NCBI GenBank assembly: GCA_035518375.1
Contig: DATIXQ010000130.1
Location: 1 to 64,000 of the forward strand
Length of the DNA stretch: 64,000 nucleotides
Direction: 5' to 3'
From: DATJLY01 sp035518375
Lineage (GTDB): Bacteria; Pseudomonadota; Alphaproteobacteria; ATCC43930; CGMCC-115725
Below the pieces are notes generated by a model, which ran no database searches, was not told where the DNA came from, and saw only the letters and a program-made list of their open reading frames with translations. A program made the position numbers and the translations under genes. Positions 15,641-23,862 of this stretch are shown in pieces; the first letter of the stretch is position 1; the number at the start of each line of letters is the position of its first letter.

Positions 15641-17737
15641 ATGGCGGAGGCACTTCCGGTCGGGCGGCTCTTGCGGCCGCGCTCGGTCGCGATCGTCGGC
15701 GCCTCGCCCGACCGCGGCACGATCGGCAACAACGTGCTCGTCAATCTCGAGCGCTCGGGCTTTACCGGCGCGATCCACCTCGTGAGCCGCTCGCGCGCCG
15801 AGATCGCGGGTCGGCCGTGCGTGCCGACGATCGACGACCTGCCGAAAGGGATCGACGCCGTGGCACTCGTCGTGCCGGAGGCGGCGGTGCCGGACGCGGT
15901 CGAGGCGTGCGTGCGCGCCGAGGCCGGAAGCGCCGTCGTCTTCGCCTCGGGCTTCGCGGAAATGGGAGGCGACGGCCGCGCGCACCAGCAGCGCATGGAA
16001 GATGCCGCGCGCAGCGGCGGCCTTGTCATGCTCGGCCCCAACTGCATCGGCTACACCAATTTCGCCGACGGCACGGCCATCACATTCGAGCCCTTGGGCG
16101 ACAATCCGCCGCCGCGCGCCGCACAAGGCGCCATGGTGATCGCGCAGAGCGGCGCCATGACCACGAACCTGCGCCTAGGGCTCATCGCCAAGGGCGTACC
16201 GGTGACAGCCGCGATCTCGACCGGGAACGAAGCGGTCGCGGGGATCGAGGATTTCCTCGCCGACGCGCTCGCGGGCGAATCTGCGCGGCAGATCGTGCTC
16301 TTCGTCGAGCAGGTGCGGCGGCCCAAATTGTTCCTCGAACTCGCGCGCAAGGCGCGAGAGATCGGGCGCATCATCATCATGCTCCATCCCGGCCGCACCG
16401 AGCGGGCGCGGAACGCGGCGCTCTCGCATACGGGCGCGCTCGCCGGCGATCACGCGCTGATGAGCGCGGTGCTCGAAAACGAGAACGTGATCCTCGTCGA
16501 TACGGTCGACGAGATGTTCGACGCGCCGGCGCTGCTTGCGCGCTGGCCCGCGCCGCCGCCCGAGGGTACCGCGATCGTCACCAACTCCGGCGCGTTCCGC
16601 GGCGTGGCACTCGATTTCTGCGCCGAGGAAGGGCTCGATCTGCCGGCGCTTGCGCCCGCGACGCAAGAGAAGCTCAAGGCGATGCTGCCGCCTTATGCCG
16701 CGATCGACAACCCGCTCGACATCACCACGATCGGCATTTCGCAGCTCGATATTTTCGGGCGCACGGCCGGGGCGCTGCTCGAGGATCCGGGCACGGGATC
16801 GCTCGTCGCGGCCTTCATCCCGGGCGCGCCCTTCCTGCAGGTGGCGCGCGCCCGCTCGCTCCTGCCGGTGATCGAGGCGTCGGCGAAGCCCGTCGCGTTC
16901 TCGCTCTTCGGCGACGAGACGCCGCTCGCGTCCGAATTCCTCGAGATGGCGCGCGCCGCCAGCGTGCCGCTCTTCCGCTCGCCCGACCGCGCGCTCCGCG
17001 CCATGGCGCGGGTGCAGGATTATGGGCGTCTCCTCGCACGGCAGCGGCGCCCGGCCGCGACGCTCACCCTCCCCACGCTGCCCCCGAGCGGCGCGGTCGC
17101 CGAGCATCGCGCCAAGGGATTTCTTGCGGCGCTCGGAATAGCGGTGCCGGCGGGCGCACTTGTGCGGACGCTCGACGAGGCGCTAGGCGCGGCGCAGAGG
17201 ATCGGGTTCCCGGTCGTGCTCAAGGCGCAGTCGCGCGACCTGCCGCACAAGAGCGAGGCGGGTGGCGTCATCGCCGGCATCGCCGACGCGGCGGCGCTCA
17301 CCGCGGCGTGGGAGCGGCTTCACGCCAACATCGCGCGCGCGAGGCCCGGATTGGCGCTCGACGGCGTGCTGGTCGAGGCGCAGGCAGCGCCCGGCGTCGA
17401 GATGATTCTTGGCGCGCGGCGCGATCCCGAGTGGGGGCCGGTGCTGCTCGTCGGGCTCGGCGGCGTCTGGACCGAAGCCTTGGGCGACGTGCGCCTCCTC
17501 ACGCCCGACCGGACCGAGGCCGACATCGTGGCCGAGATGCTGCGCCTCAAGGGCGCGGCGCTGCTGCAGGGCCACCGGGGTACGCCGGCGGCCAACCTTG
17601 GCGCGGCAGCGCGGGCGGCGCTGGTGCTTGCCGACCTGATGCGGACCTGCCCCGCCATCCGCGAGATCGAAGTGAATCCGCTCGTGGTCCATGCCGAGGG
17701 CGCGCTTGCGCTCGACGCCCTCATGGCGGTCGATTGA
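15641..17737 (+). CDS. ADP-forming acyl-CoA synthetase (FerA/Acd type, fused alpha and beta parts)
   Basis: 698 residues, ATG 3 bases after the preceding stop. Domain order is a CoA-binding Rossmann domain (LLRPRSVAIVGASPDRGTIG, about residues 8-130), succinyl-CoA-ligase-like domains with the phosphohistidine motif ALSHTGALAG (His263), and a C-terminal ATP-grasp domain (GFPVVLKAQSRDLPHKSEAG, later LLVGLGGVWTEALGD and IREIEVNPLVV). The family makes acyl-CoA from acid, ATP and CoA with release of ADP; FerA of Sphingobium SYK-6, which activates ferulate, belongs here. Its place beside a hydratase-lyase and an acyl-CoA dehydrogenase supports activation of an aryl-propanoate or aryl-acrylate. The exact acid is inference. 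Confidence 0.9.
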   Translation: MAEALPVGRLLRPRSVAIVGASPDRGTIGNNVLVNLERSGFTGAIHLVSRSRAEIAGRPCVPTIDDLPKGIDAVALVVPEAAVPDAVEACVRAEAGSAVVFASGFAEMGGDGRAHQQRMEDAARSGGLVMLGPNCIGYTNFADGTAITFEPLGDNPPPRAAQGAMVIAQSGAMTTNLRLGLIAKGVPVTAAISTGNEAVAGIEDFLADALAGESARQIVLFVEQVRRPKLFLELARKAREIGRIIIMLHPGRTERARNAALSHTGALAGDHALMSAVLENENVILVDTVDEMFDAPALLARWPAPPPEGTAIVTNSGAFRGVALDFCAEEGLDLPALAPATQEKLKAMLPPYAAIDNPLDITTIGISQLDIFGRTAGALLEDPGTGSLVAAFIPGAPFLQVARARSLLPVIEASAKPVAFSLFGDETPLASEFLEMARAASVPLFRSPDRALRAMARVQDYGRLLARQRRPAATLTLPTLPPSGAVAEHRAKGFLAALGIAVPAGALVRTLDEALGAAQRIGFPVVLKAQSRDLPHKSEAGGVIAGIADAAALTAAWERLHANIARARPGLALDGVLVEAQAAPGVEMILGARRDPEWGPVLLVGLGGVWTEALGDVRLLTPDRTEADIVAEMLRLKGAALLQGHRGTPAANLGAAARAALVLADLMRTCPAIREIEVNPLVVHAEGALALDALMAVD

Positions 17738-17740
17738 GGA

Positions 17741-18092
17741 ATTGGGTTCGTTCGGTAGAAACACCTCGCCCCGCCGGGGAGAGGTCGGCGCGCAGCGCCG
17801 GGTGAGGGGGAGGCAGGCACCGTCGCAATGGCCCCCCTCACCCCAACCCTCTCCCCGGAGGGGAGAGGGCGTCGCCGAATTGGCTTCGTTCGGTGAAAAC
17901 GGCGATTGGGTTCGTTTGGCAGATTTAGGGGCGTCCTGCGAGATTGGGTTCGTTTGGCGAAATACCTCGCCCCGCCGGGGAGAGGTCGGCGCGCAGCGCC
18001 GGATGAGGGGGAGGCAGGCACCGTCGCAGTGGCCCCTTCACCCCAACCCTCTCCCCGGTGGGGAGAGGGAGATGCCGAATTGGCTTCGTTCC
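17741..18092. repeat. tandemly duplicated intergenic hairpin element (period 202 bases)
   Basis: This fills the gene-free stretch 17738-18121. A unit of about 150 bases occurs twice, at 17741-17893 and 17943-18092, nearly identical. Each holds a GC-rich core (17764-17869 and 17965-18069) built of the arms ccctctcccc / ggggagagg and gggtgaggggg / ccccctcaccc, which can fold into a nested hairpin. A 15-base word attggSttcgttYgg occurs at the unit edges and in the spacer (17741, 17879, 17905, 17943, 18079). The same type of core recurs singly at 21174-21288. No open frame looks coding. It is probably a mobile-derived or REP-like element that also ends transcription. Confidence 0.75.
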
Positions 18093-18121
18093 GCAGGAAG
18101 CTCGTAACTACTTGAAAAACC

Positions 18122-18838
18122 TCAATACTGGATCTGGCGGCGGGCCTCGTCGCGGAGGCCCCGGGCCTCGGCCGCGTCATCGCGGTCGAGCGCACGCAGC
18201 ATCTTCATGTAGTGCGGCACGACCGCACGCGGCTGGGCCGCGAGCCGCGCGGCAAAGGCGAAACAAGCCTCGTCGATGGCCTCGGCCGGGCGCAATTCAT
18301 CGATGATCCCCCAGGCGGTGAGCGTCTCGGGCGGAAGCGCTGCGCCCTCGAGCACGAGGCGGCGCGTCCGCGCAGGGCCGACGAGATGCATCAGCCGCTC
18401 GAGCGCCGGGATCGGATAGAGCAGCTTGTTCTTCAACGCCGGAATGGCGAAGCGGAGCGAGCTCGCGGCGAAGCGGAAGTCGCACGAGACGGCGAGGTGG
18501 ACGCCCCCGCCATAACAGACGCCATGGAGAAGCGCGATCGACGGGAAGGGCAACTCGGCGAGCGTCGCGAGGAAGGCATCGACGCCGGCGCCGACCTTGG
18601 CGAAGGCCTTGCCGCGGTCGCCGAACTCGGCCGCGAATTTGAGGTCGACGCCGGAGCAGAAGGCTTCCGTCCCGGCGCCACGGAGCACGAGCGCGCCCAC
18701 GCCCTCGCGCGCCGCGGCCTCGGCGCTGCACGAGGCGAGGCCGGCCGCGACCTGGTCGTCCATGGCGTTGAGGCGGCCGTTATTCTCGATCGTCATCACG
18801 GCCACCTCGCCGCGATAATCCAGCGTCACCTTGCCCAC
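18122..18838 (-). CDS. enoyl-CoA hydratase/isomerase family protein lacking both catalytic glutamates
   Basis: 238 residues of the crotonase fold: VAVMTIENNGRLNAMDDQV, FCSGVDLKFAAEFG, and the oxyanion-hole region LLHGVCYGGGVHLAVSCD. In active hydratases a Glu follows GGG(x) and a second sits in the FGxPE motif; here these positions read GGGVHLA (His) and FAIPALKN (Ala). It may be an isomerase, thioesterase or decarboxylase relative, or non-catalytic. Start ATG 18838. It is followed in the same direction from the carboxymuconolactone decarboxylase-family gene by 36 bases, so the two are likely one operon. The hairpin repeats begin right after its stop and may terminate it. Confidence 0.8.
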   Translation of the reverse strand: MGKVTLDYRGEVAVMTIENNGRLNAMDDQVAAGLASCSAEAAAREGVGALVLRGAGTEAFCSGVDLKFAAEFGDRGKAFAKVGAGVDAFLATLAELPFPSIALLHGVCYGGGVHLAVSCDFRFAASSLRFAIPALKNKLLYPIPALERLMHLVGPARTRRLVLEGAALPPETLTAWGIIDELRPAEAIDEACFAFAARLAAQPRAVVPHYMKMLRALDRDDAAEARGLRDEARRQIQY

Positions 18839-18874
18839 GATGCCCCCTGCCCTCTCTCCCGTGCCTGCTCCGCC

Positions 18875-19411
18875 TCACGCCGCAGGAATCGGCACGCGGT
18901 GCAGCTTCATCGCCATGGCGACGGCGCTGTAATAACCGAGGAGCGCCAGCACCTCGGCGACGCCGTTGCGGCCCAGCGCCTTGACGCAGCGCTCGAAGCG
19001 CTCATCGGCCCCTGCCCCCGCCTCCTCGCCCATCTTGGCGAGATCATAGATCGCCTGCTCGCGCGGGCTTGCGAGATCGGGCGCGCGGTTCGCCTTGATC
19101 GCGTCGATCACGCCCTGCGGCACGCCCAATTCGAGGCAGCGCTTCACGTGCGCGGCATAGACATACTCGCCCTTCCAGTGATGCGCGATGAGGACGATGC
19201 CGAGCTCGACCTCGCGCTCGGAAAGCGAGCCGTGCTTGTTGAGATAAGTGCCGATCTGCTCCATCGCCGCCGCGGTCTTGGGGCTGTGGATCCAGATCTT
19301 GTAGGGCGTGAGGAGCCGTCCGCGGCCCTTCACCAGCGCGTCGAAGACGGATTTCTGCTCCGACGTGAGCTTGTCTTCCGGGATCTCGGCAATGCGGCTC
19401 GGCTCGGCCAT
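18875..19411 (-). CDS. carboxymuconolactone decarboxylase family protein
   Basis: 178 residues of the CMD/AhpD-like helical family: FDALVKGRGRLLTPYKIWIHSPK, SEREVELGIVLIAHHWKGEYV, and AAHVKRCLELGVPQGVIDAI. There is no CxxC redox pair, so it is not an AhpD-type peroxidase; it fits the gamma-carboxymuconolactone decarboxylase-like branch often found in aromatic clusters. Start ATG 19411 with GGAGG upstream. It diverges from the amidohydrolase at 19491; the 79 bases between should hold both promoters. Substrate unknown. Confidence 0.85.
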   Translation of the reverse strand: MAEPSRIAEIPEDKLTSEQKSVFDALVKGRGRLLTPYKIWIHSPKTAAAMEQIGTYLNKHGSLSEREVELGIVLIAHHWKGEYVYAAHVKRCLELGVPQGVIDAIKANRAPDLASPREQAIYDLAKMGEEAGAGADERFERCVKALGRNGVAEVLALLGYYSAVAMAMKLHRVPIPAA

Positions 19412-19490
19412 TCTTTCCTCCTCGGACTTTGACGCCTAGCATGGTGGCGCCTGGGGCGCGCGAGCGTCAACGGATTTGCCGGAGGGACAG

Positions 19491-20324
19491 ATGATCGTCG
19501 ATACGCATGTGCACGTCATCTCCGACGACCTTCGCAAATATCCCAAGGTGAAGGACGCCTACGACTGGCCCGACTTCACCGCCGAGACGCTCATCGCGAC
19601 GATGGACAAGGTCGGCATCGACCGCGCGCTTCTGGTCCAGGCGTACTACACCTACCGCTTCGACAATTCCTATCACGTCGCCTCGGCCTTGGCGCACCGC
19701 GAGCGCTTCCGCTGCATCTGCGTCATCGACCAGTATGCGAAGGACGCGGCCGAAATGTTGCAGCGGCTCGTCGAAAAGGAAGGCGTCGCCGGCGTGCGGC
19801 TCACGCATGTGCCGGGCGGCAGCTATGACGACCCGCGCAGCTTCCCGGTGTGGGAGGCGGCCGCGGCCTTGCGCATTCCCATTTGCATCTCGGCGCGCTT
19901 TGACGACATTCCCACGGCGCGTCGCGCGATCGAGCGGCACCCGCGCGTCAGGGTCGCGCTCGAGCATATGTGGGCGCAGCCGATGTGCGACCCGCCCTAT
20001 CGCGAATTCGAGCCCTTCTATCGGATGGCGGAGTTCCCGAACGTCTACGTCAAGACGACGCCCAACAATTCGCACCAGTCGCGCGCGGGGAAAAGCACGC
20101 CCGAGGCATTCTTCCGCGCGCTCGTCGAGCGCTTCGGCGCCAAGCGCATCATGTGGGGATCGAACTATCTCGCGCACTGGGACAAGTACGACCGCATCCC
20201 CGAGCGCATGGAGCTTACGCGGCGCGACCTCGCGTTCTTGAGCGAGGAGGACCGGCGCTCGATCCTAGGGGAGAGCGCGCTTCAGCTCTGGCCCGAGCTC
20301 AGAGGTACTTCGTCGGACGGATGA
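19491..20324 (+). CDS. amidohydrolase family protein, PDC-lactonase-like (Amidohydro_2)
   Basis: 277 residues from ATG 19491 with GGAGGG before it. The metal motif VDTHVHV opens the protein; VRLTHVPGG, ISARFDD and VALEHMWAQP follow as barrel-strand ends. The final strand, usually GSDxP with an essential Asp, reads MWGSNYLAHW, so Asn replaces the Asp. This may change or abolish hydrolytic activity. The closest functional type I can name is the LigI / 2-pyrone-4,6-dicarboxylate lactonase group. Its 3' end overlaps the convergent HD-domain gene by 26 bases. Confidence 0.82.
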   Translation: MIVDTHVHVISDDLRKYPKVKDAYDWPDFTAETLIATMDKVGIDRALLVQAYYTYRFDNSYHVASALAHRERFRCICVIDQYAKDAAEMLQRLVEKEGVAGVRLTHVPGGSYDDPRSFPVWEAAAALRIPICISARFDDIPTARRAIERHPRVRVALEHMWAQPMCDPPYREFEPFYRMAEFPNVYVKTTPNNSHQSRAGKSTPEAFFRALVERFGAKRIMWGSNYLAHWDKYDRIPERMELTRRDLAFLSEEDRRSILGESALQLWPELRGTSSDG

Positions 20325-21069
20325 GCGTGCGCCACATGTGCGCGACGGGGCTGCCGTCGAAGCCCAAGCCTTCCTTCGGCTGCTTGAAGTTGCGGCCGAC
20401 GATGTCGACGAAATCGTCCATGCTCACCTTCGCGTTCGGATCGAACGAATAGATGTCGTGGACGCAGATGAGCCGCGCGGTCATATACCACTTGTGCTTC
20501 CGCGCCTTCTCGTAGTCGGCCTTGATGTAGTCGTCGGGCTCGTAGTCGGCGCCGAAATGCTTGATGTACATCTCGGGGTACGCGTAGCCGACGGACTCGT
20601 CGGCGAAGAAGCGCAACGCCTGATGCGAGCGGATGGCCCAGCTCACCTCCTCGTCGACATAAGGCTCGACGAGCTGCGCGCCCCAATAGCCGTGATCGAC
20701 GCGGATGAAGCCTGAAACCGCGATGTCGTGCAGGAGGCAGGCGAGGATGATCTTCTCGTCCATGCCGGCCTTCAGGGCATGCGTCGCGCTTTGCAGGAGA
20801 TGATTTGCCGGCGCGAAGCGGTATTTGAAGAAGTCCAGGAGTTGCGGCTTGTCCGGCATGCGCGGCAGGCGCGGATCCTGATCCATGAGCATGTGCGCGT
20901 TCGGATGCTTCTCCTTGGCCTTCATGCCGTTGTCGAACTCGCGCTTGCCGTCGGCGAGCATGTAGAGGACGGACTTGGTCGGAATCACCCGCTCAAGTTC
21001 GTCAATCATCTGGTGCTCGAGCGCGTCGGCGCGTTCGGCGAGCGAGGCGGTCGCGGCAGGCGTGGTCAT
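20299..21069 (-). CDS. HD-domain protein
   Basis: 256 residues from ATG 21069 (AAGGAG upstream). The HD metal-binding motif is in IILACLLHDIAVSGF, preceded by NHLLQSATHALKAGMDE that supplies another His, and followed by VSWAIRSHQALRFF. This points to a metal-dependent phosphohydrolase of the HD superfamily, but the C-terminal half (PEMYIKHFGADYEPDDY, ICVHDIYSFDP) is not one I recognise. Cytoplasmic, no signal peptide. The repeat element 21174-21288 lies upstream, so it is probably transcribed on its own. Confidence 0.75.
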   Translation of the reverse strand: MTTPAATASLAERADALEHQMIDELERVIPTKSVLYMLADGKREFDNGMKAKEKHPNAHMLMDQDPRLPRMPDKPQLLDFFKYRFAPANHLLQSATHALKAGMDEKIILACLLHDIAVSGFIRVDHGYWGAQLVEPYVDEEVSWAIRSHQALRFFADESVGYAYPEMYIKHFGADYEPDDYIKADYEKARKHKWYMTARLICVHDIYSFDPNAKVSMDDFVDIVGRNFKQPKEGLGFDGSPVAHMWRTLIRPTKYL

Positions 21070-21173
21070 GGCGCGCTCCTTGGCGGCGAATGGGTCGCGC
21101 CAATCATAGGCGCGCACCCTTTGCCTCGGCAATGGTGTGCTCGACGGGGGGGGGATTGCGGGGTCGGGATTAA

Positions 21174-21288
21174 CCCTCTCCCCACCGGGGAGAGGGAAGC
21201 ACGGCGCGAGAGCGCCGAGCGGGTGAGGGGTAAGCCGTCGGGCGTTCGTCACCCCCCTCACCCTACCCTCTCCCCCAGGGGAGAGGGT
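21174..21288. repeat. nested inverted repeat (ccctctcccc family)
   Basis: Two perfect hairpins lie in the gap between the HD gene and the VOC gene: ccctctcccc / ggggagaggg (21174-21183 with 21187-21196) and an 11-base stem accctctcccc / ggggagagggt (21265-21275 with 21278-21288). Between them gggtgagggg pairs with ccccctcaccc, so the whole can fold as one larger structure. It is the same family as 17764-17869. Such elements are dispersed between genes in alphaproteobacteria. It could also terminate the VOC transcript, which stops at 21315. Confidence 0.7.
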
Positions 21289-21314
21289 CTAAATTCAAGG
21301 CGTCGGTTTCCGGC

Positions 21315-22562
21315 TCAGCCCAAGGGCCCGAGCAGCGTCTCGCCGTCGAACGTGTCGGCGAGCTGCGTCACCGATGCGGGCCAACGGTCGTTCCGCACCT
21401 TGCGGCGCTTCGATTTCGGGCGGACCTTCCCGTCCCAGCCGACCTGCTCCATGTAGTAATAGAGCTGAATCGTGTGGCCGTCGGGATCGACCGCAAAGGC
21501 CGAATAATCGATGCCGGGATAGAGCTCCGGCGGCAGGTGCTTGATCGTGACGCCGTTCGCCTTGAGGAACTCGATCGCGTCGCGCAGCTGCTGATAGTCA
21601 CCGACCTGATTGCCGAAGCTCATGCACGAGGTGTGCGGCGAGAGGCCGAGCTTCTCCCTGAGCGCGACCGGATAGAGCGCCAGCGAATGATGCTCGGTGT
21701 TGACGCGCAGGAAGACGCAGCGGTGGCCTTCGTACTCCACCTCCTCGGTGACGCGCATGCCGAGGATCTTGGTGTAGAACTCGAGGCATTTCTCCATGTC
21801 ACGCACGAAGAGCCGCACCGGGCCGATCTTGATGACCTTGAACGGGCGCGCGAGCATGACGCCGCCGACATCGTACTTGAACGGGCCTTTTTCGACGTGG
21901 TGGAATCCGGCGTCGAGGTCCATGCCCTCGGCCTTGAACTCCTCGAGCTCCTGATACTCGCAGATCTGCGGCAGCTCCGGCTTGTCGTGGAAGCCGCGCT
22001 TCCTGACGCCTGGCGGCTTCGAACGCAGGTTCCAGCCGATCTGCTCAATGCCGTAATAGATCTCGTTGGTGTGGCCTTCGGGATCGGACGGATAGGAATG
22101 CCAGTTCGAGCCCGGCACGTCGCGGCCGATGCGGCCGGGATTGATGCCGATCGAGCGGAACCAATCGATGCCGTTGCCGACCTCGCGCAAGGTACCAACT
22201 TGCCATGTGATCTGGTTCGTCGTCACCTCGGGGTTCGTCACGTGGCCGCCGGCGCTGCCGCGGCCCATGCGGTCCAACGCCGCCTTGGGGAAGATCACGT
22301 GCGAATGATGGTCGGTGCCGTGCGTCATGAACCATCCGACCGTAGTCGGCACGCCGTCGAACATGTTGGGCGCGGGAATGACGCGGGCGAAGTCGAGCGA
22401 GTCCGTGACGCGGAAGCCGAGGAGGTCGCGATAGAAATGCATCGCCTCCTCCATCTTGTAGCAGTTGTAGCCGAAATGGCCGAGCCGCCGGATCTTGAAC
22501 GGGCGTTCGAGCATCACCCCGCCGACATTGAACTTCTCGCCGATCTTCGAACCGCCTTCCAT
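21315..22562 (-). CDS. two-module VOC-superfamily protein (extradiol dioxygenase-like)
   Basis: 415 residues made of two VOC (glyoxalase/extradiol dioxygenase) modules, each opening after the repeated phrase VGGVMLxRPFK (residues 13 and about 233). Module 1 has RRLGHFGYN (His29), DHHSHVIF, and GHTNEIYY (Glu167), the first His and last Glu of a possible iron site. Module 2 has IGPVRLFV, EHHSLALYP and GHTIQLYYY, lacking the first His and final Glu. Known type I extradiol enzymes use the C-terminal module for iron, so the arrangement here is reversed or the protein does not cleave rings. GGAGG precedes ATG 22562. A basic tail (RPKSKRRKVRNDR) ends the protein. Confidence 0.82.
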   Translation of the reverse strand: MEGGSKIGEKFNVGGVMLERPFKIRRLGHFGYNCYKMEEAMHFYRDLLGFRVTDSLDFARVIPAPNMFDGVPTTVGWFMTHGTDHHSHVIFPKAALDRMGRGSAGGHVTNPEVTTNQITWQVGTLREVGNGIDWFRSIGINPGRIGRDVPGSNWHSYPSDPEGHTNEIYYGIEQIGWNLRSKPPGVRKRGFHDKPELPQICEYQELEEFKAEGMDLDAGFHHVEKGPFKYDVGGVMLARPFKVIKIGPVRLFVRDMEKCLEFYTKILGMRVTEEVEYEGHRCVFLRVNTEHHSLALYPVALREKLGLSPHTSCMSFGNQVGDYQQLRDAIEFLKANGVTIKHLPPELYPGIDYSAFAVDPDGHTIQLYYYMEQVGWDGKVRPKSKRRKVRNDRWPASVTQLADTFDGETLLGPLG

Positions 22563-22633
22563 GATCTGCCTCCTGCTCGCGCCGCGAATGCAAGCGATGA
22601 TGGCCGACCGCGGAAAGCCGTGTCAATGAGACA

Positions 22634-22828
22634 TCAGCCGCCGTTAGGCTTGCCTTTACCGTGAGCGGCGTCGAGTTTTCCCGCCGCGGGAGCGCCCTCG
22701 CTTGGCGCCTGGGCCGCAGGGCTGTGCCCGGCACAGAGATAGGTCACCGAGCCGTCAACGTCGACGCGCGCATCGACCGCTGGTTGGCCGCACCGGGCGC
22801 AGACCCGATTCTTGAGCGAGAGCGCCAT
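22634..22828 (-). CDS. small zinc-ribbon-like protein, unknown function
   Basis: A 64-residue product from ATG 22828 (MALSLKNRVCARCGQ). A CxxC pair (CARC) and a second Cys near YLCAGH suggest a compact metal-binding knuckle (C, C, C, H). The rest is Ala/Pro/Gly-rich. It lies in the same direction between the esterase and the VOC gene. Coding potential is suggested by the spaced Cys/His residues and by filling a gap in a co-directional gene run; no family is recognised. Confidence 0.45.
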   Translation of the reverse strand: MALSLKNRVCARCGQPAVDARVDVDGSVTYLCAGHSPAAQAPSEGAPAAGKLDAAHGKGKPNGG

Positions 22829-22882
22829 ACCCAACAAACACGCGAAGCCATGCGAAAGACGCCCGAAGCGGCGCCAATTTCT

Positions 22883-23746
22883 TCAGGACGGACCGGAGCC
22901 CGCAAACCTGTGGCAGAAAGCGGCCAGCATCGCGATCGCCTCGGCACTCGCCGGGCGCTCGGGATGGTCGTTGACGAAAGCGTGCGGCTCGCCCTCGAAC
23001 AGTTTGAGCTCCACCTTGCCGCCGCGCTCGCGATAGAGCTTGACGAAATTCTCTACCGTCGGGGTCGGCGTCCATTGATCCGCGGTGCCCTGGAAGAGAA
23101 AGGCGGGCGGCATATCGACCTTTTCTCCGCGCGCGAGAATGAGCGGCGGATCGCCGTCGCTCATCATCCTCTCGTCGCCCCAGAAGGCATGGTGCGCCTT
23201 GATGAGGCCCTCGGCCCCGCGCTGCTGCGCCAGGTGATAGCGCTGCACCGGATCCATCACGGCCCAGCCGGTTGCGACATAGGCGACCTTCGCGTCGAGG
23301 TTGGGCGCCTCGGGGAAAGGCAGCGCGGCATAGCGCGGATCGGTCGGGCGCAGCGCCGCCAGCAGCGCCTGGTTGCCGCCGCTCGACGTGCCGTAGACGC
23401 CGACGCGATCGGCCGCGCTCTTGTAGTCGCGCGCGTGGAACTTGAGCCACCGGATCGCGAAGTTGATGTCCTGGAGCGAGGCGGGATAGGGCGCCTCGGG
23501 CGGCATGCGAAACTCGATCGACATGACGACGACACCGGCGGCGGCGACGGCCTTGGCCGTGGCGGCATTGTTGAAGCGGTCCTTCGAGGTCCAGGCGCCG
23601 CCGTGCACCTCGACAAGGCCGGAGAACGGCCCCGCTCCCTGCGGAAGATAGAGCGTCGCCATGAGCGGCTTCGCGCCGTCCTGGCGATAGGCCACGTCCT
23701 CGACCTGCACCTGATATGCCGGAGCTACATCGGCCGTCATCGCCAT
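22883..23746 (-). CDS. alpha/beta hydrolase, esterase/lipase (HGGxW type)
   Basis: 287 residues of the hormone-sensitive lipase / BD-FAE-like branch. The oxyanion-hole motif is VEVHGGAW, the nucleophile elbow GTSSGG (Ser121), the acid is in GTADQWTP and the His in GEPHAFV. Start ATG 23746, with GGAAGG 6 bases upstream. No signal peptide, so probably cytoplasmic. It diverges from the diiron-protein gene at 23863, and the 116-base gap should hold both promoters. It likely cleaves a small ester or lactone. Confidence 0.88.
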   Translation of the reverse strand: MAMTADVAPAYQVQVEDVAYRQDGAKPLMATLYLPQGAGPFSGLVEVHGGAWTSKDRFNNAATAKAVAAAGVVVMSIEFRMPPEAPYPASLQDINFAIRWLKFHARDYKSAADRVGVYGTSSGGNQALLAALRPTDPRYAALPFPEAPNLDAKVAYVATGWAVMDPVQRYHLAQQRGAEGLIKAHHAFWGDERMMSDGDPPLILARGEKVDMPPAFLFQGTADQWTPTPTVENFVKLYRERGGKVELKLFEGEPHAFVNDHPERPASAEAIAMLAAFCHRFAGSGPS

Positions 23747-23862
23747 CGCACACCTTCCTTCGCACGCTCGGTGAACACTCGATTAAACCCCATCGCCCGC
23801 GCCATTGACAGAGCGCACGATCCCGCGTCCAATCGCGCGAGACCTGGGCAGGAGTGATGAGC

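Noticed and set aside
15238..17805. 855-codon plus-strand frame overlapping the dehydrogenase and CoA-ligase genes
   Set aside because: It is dominated by arginine, alanine and glycine, as expected for an off-phase reading of GC-rich coding DNA; both true genes are in other phases with clear motifs.
17741..18092. Possible CRISPR array from repeated words
   Set aside because: Only two long units with no regular short spacer series, and no cas genes; better explained as a duplicated hairpin element.
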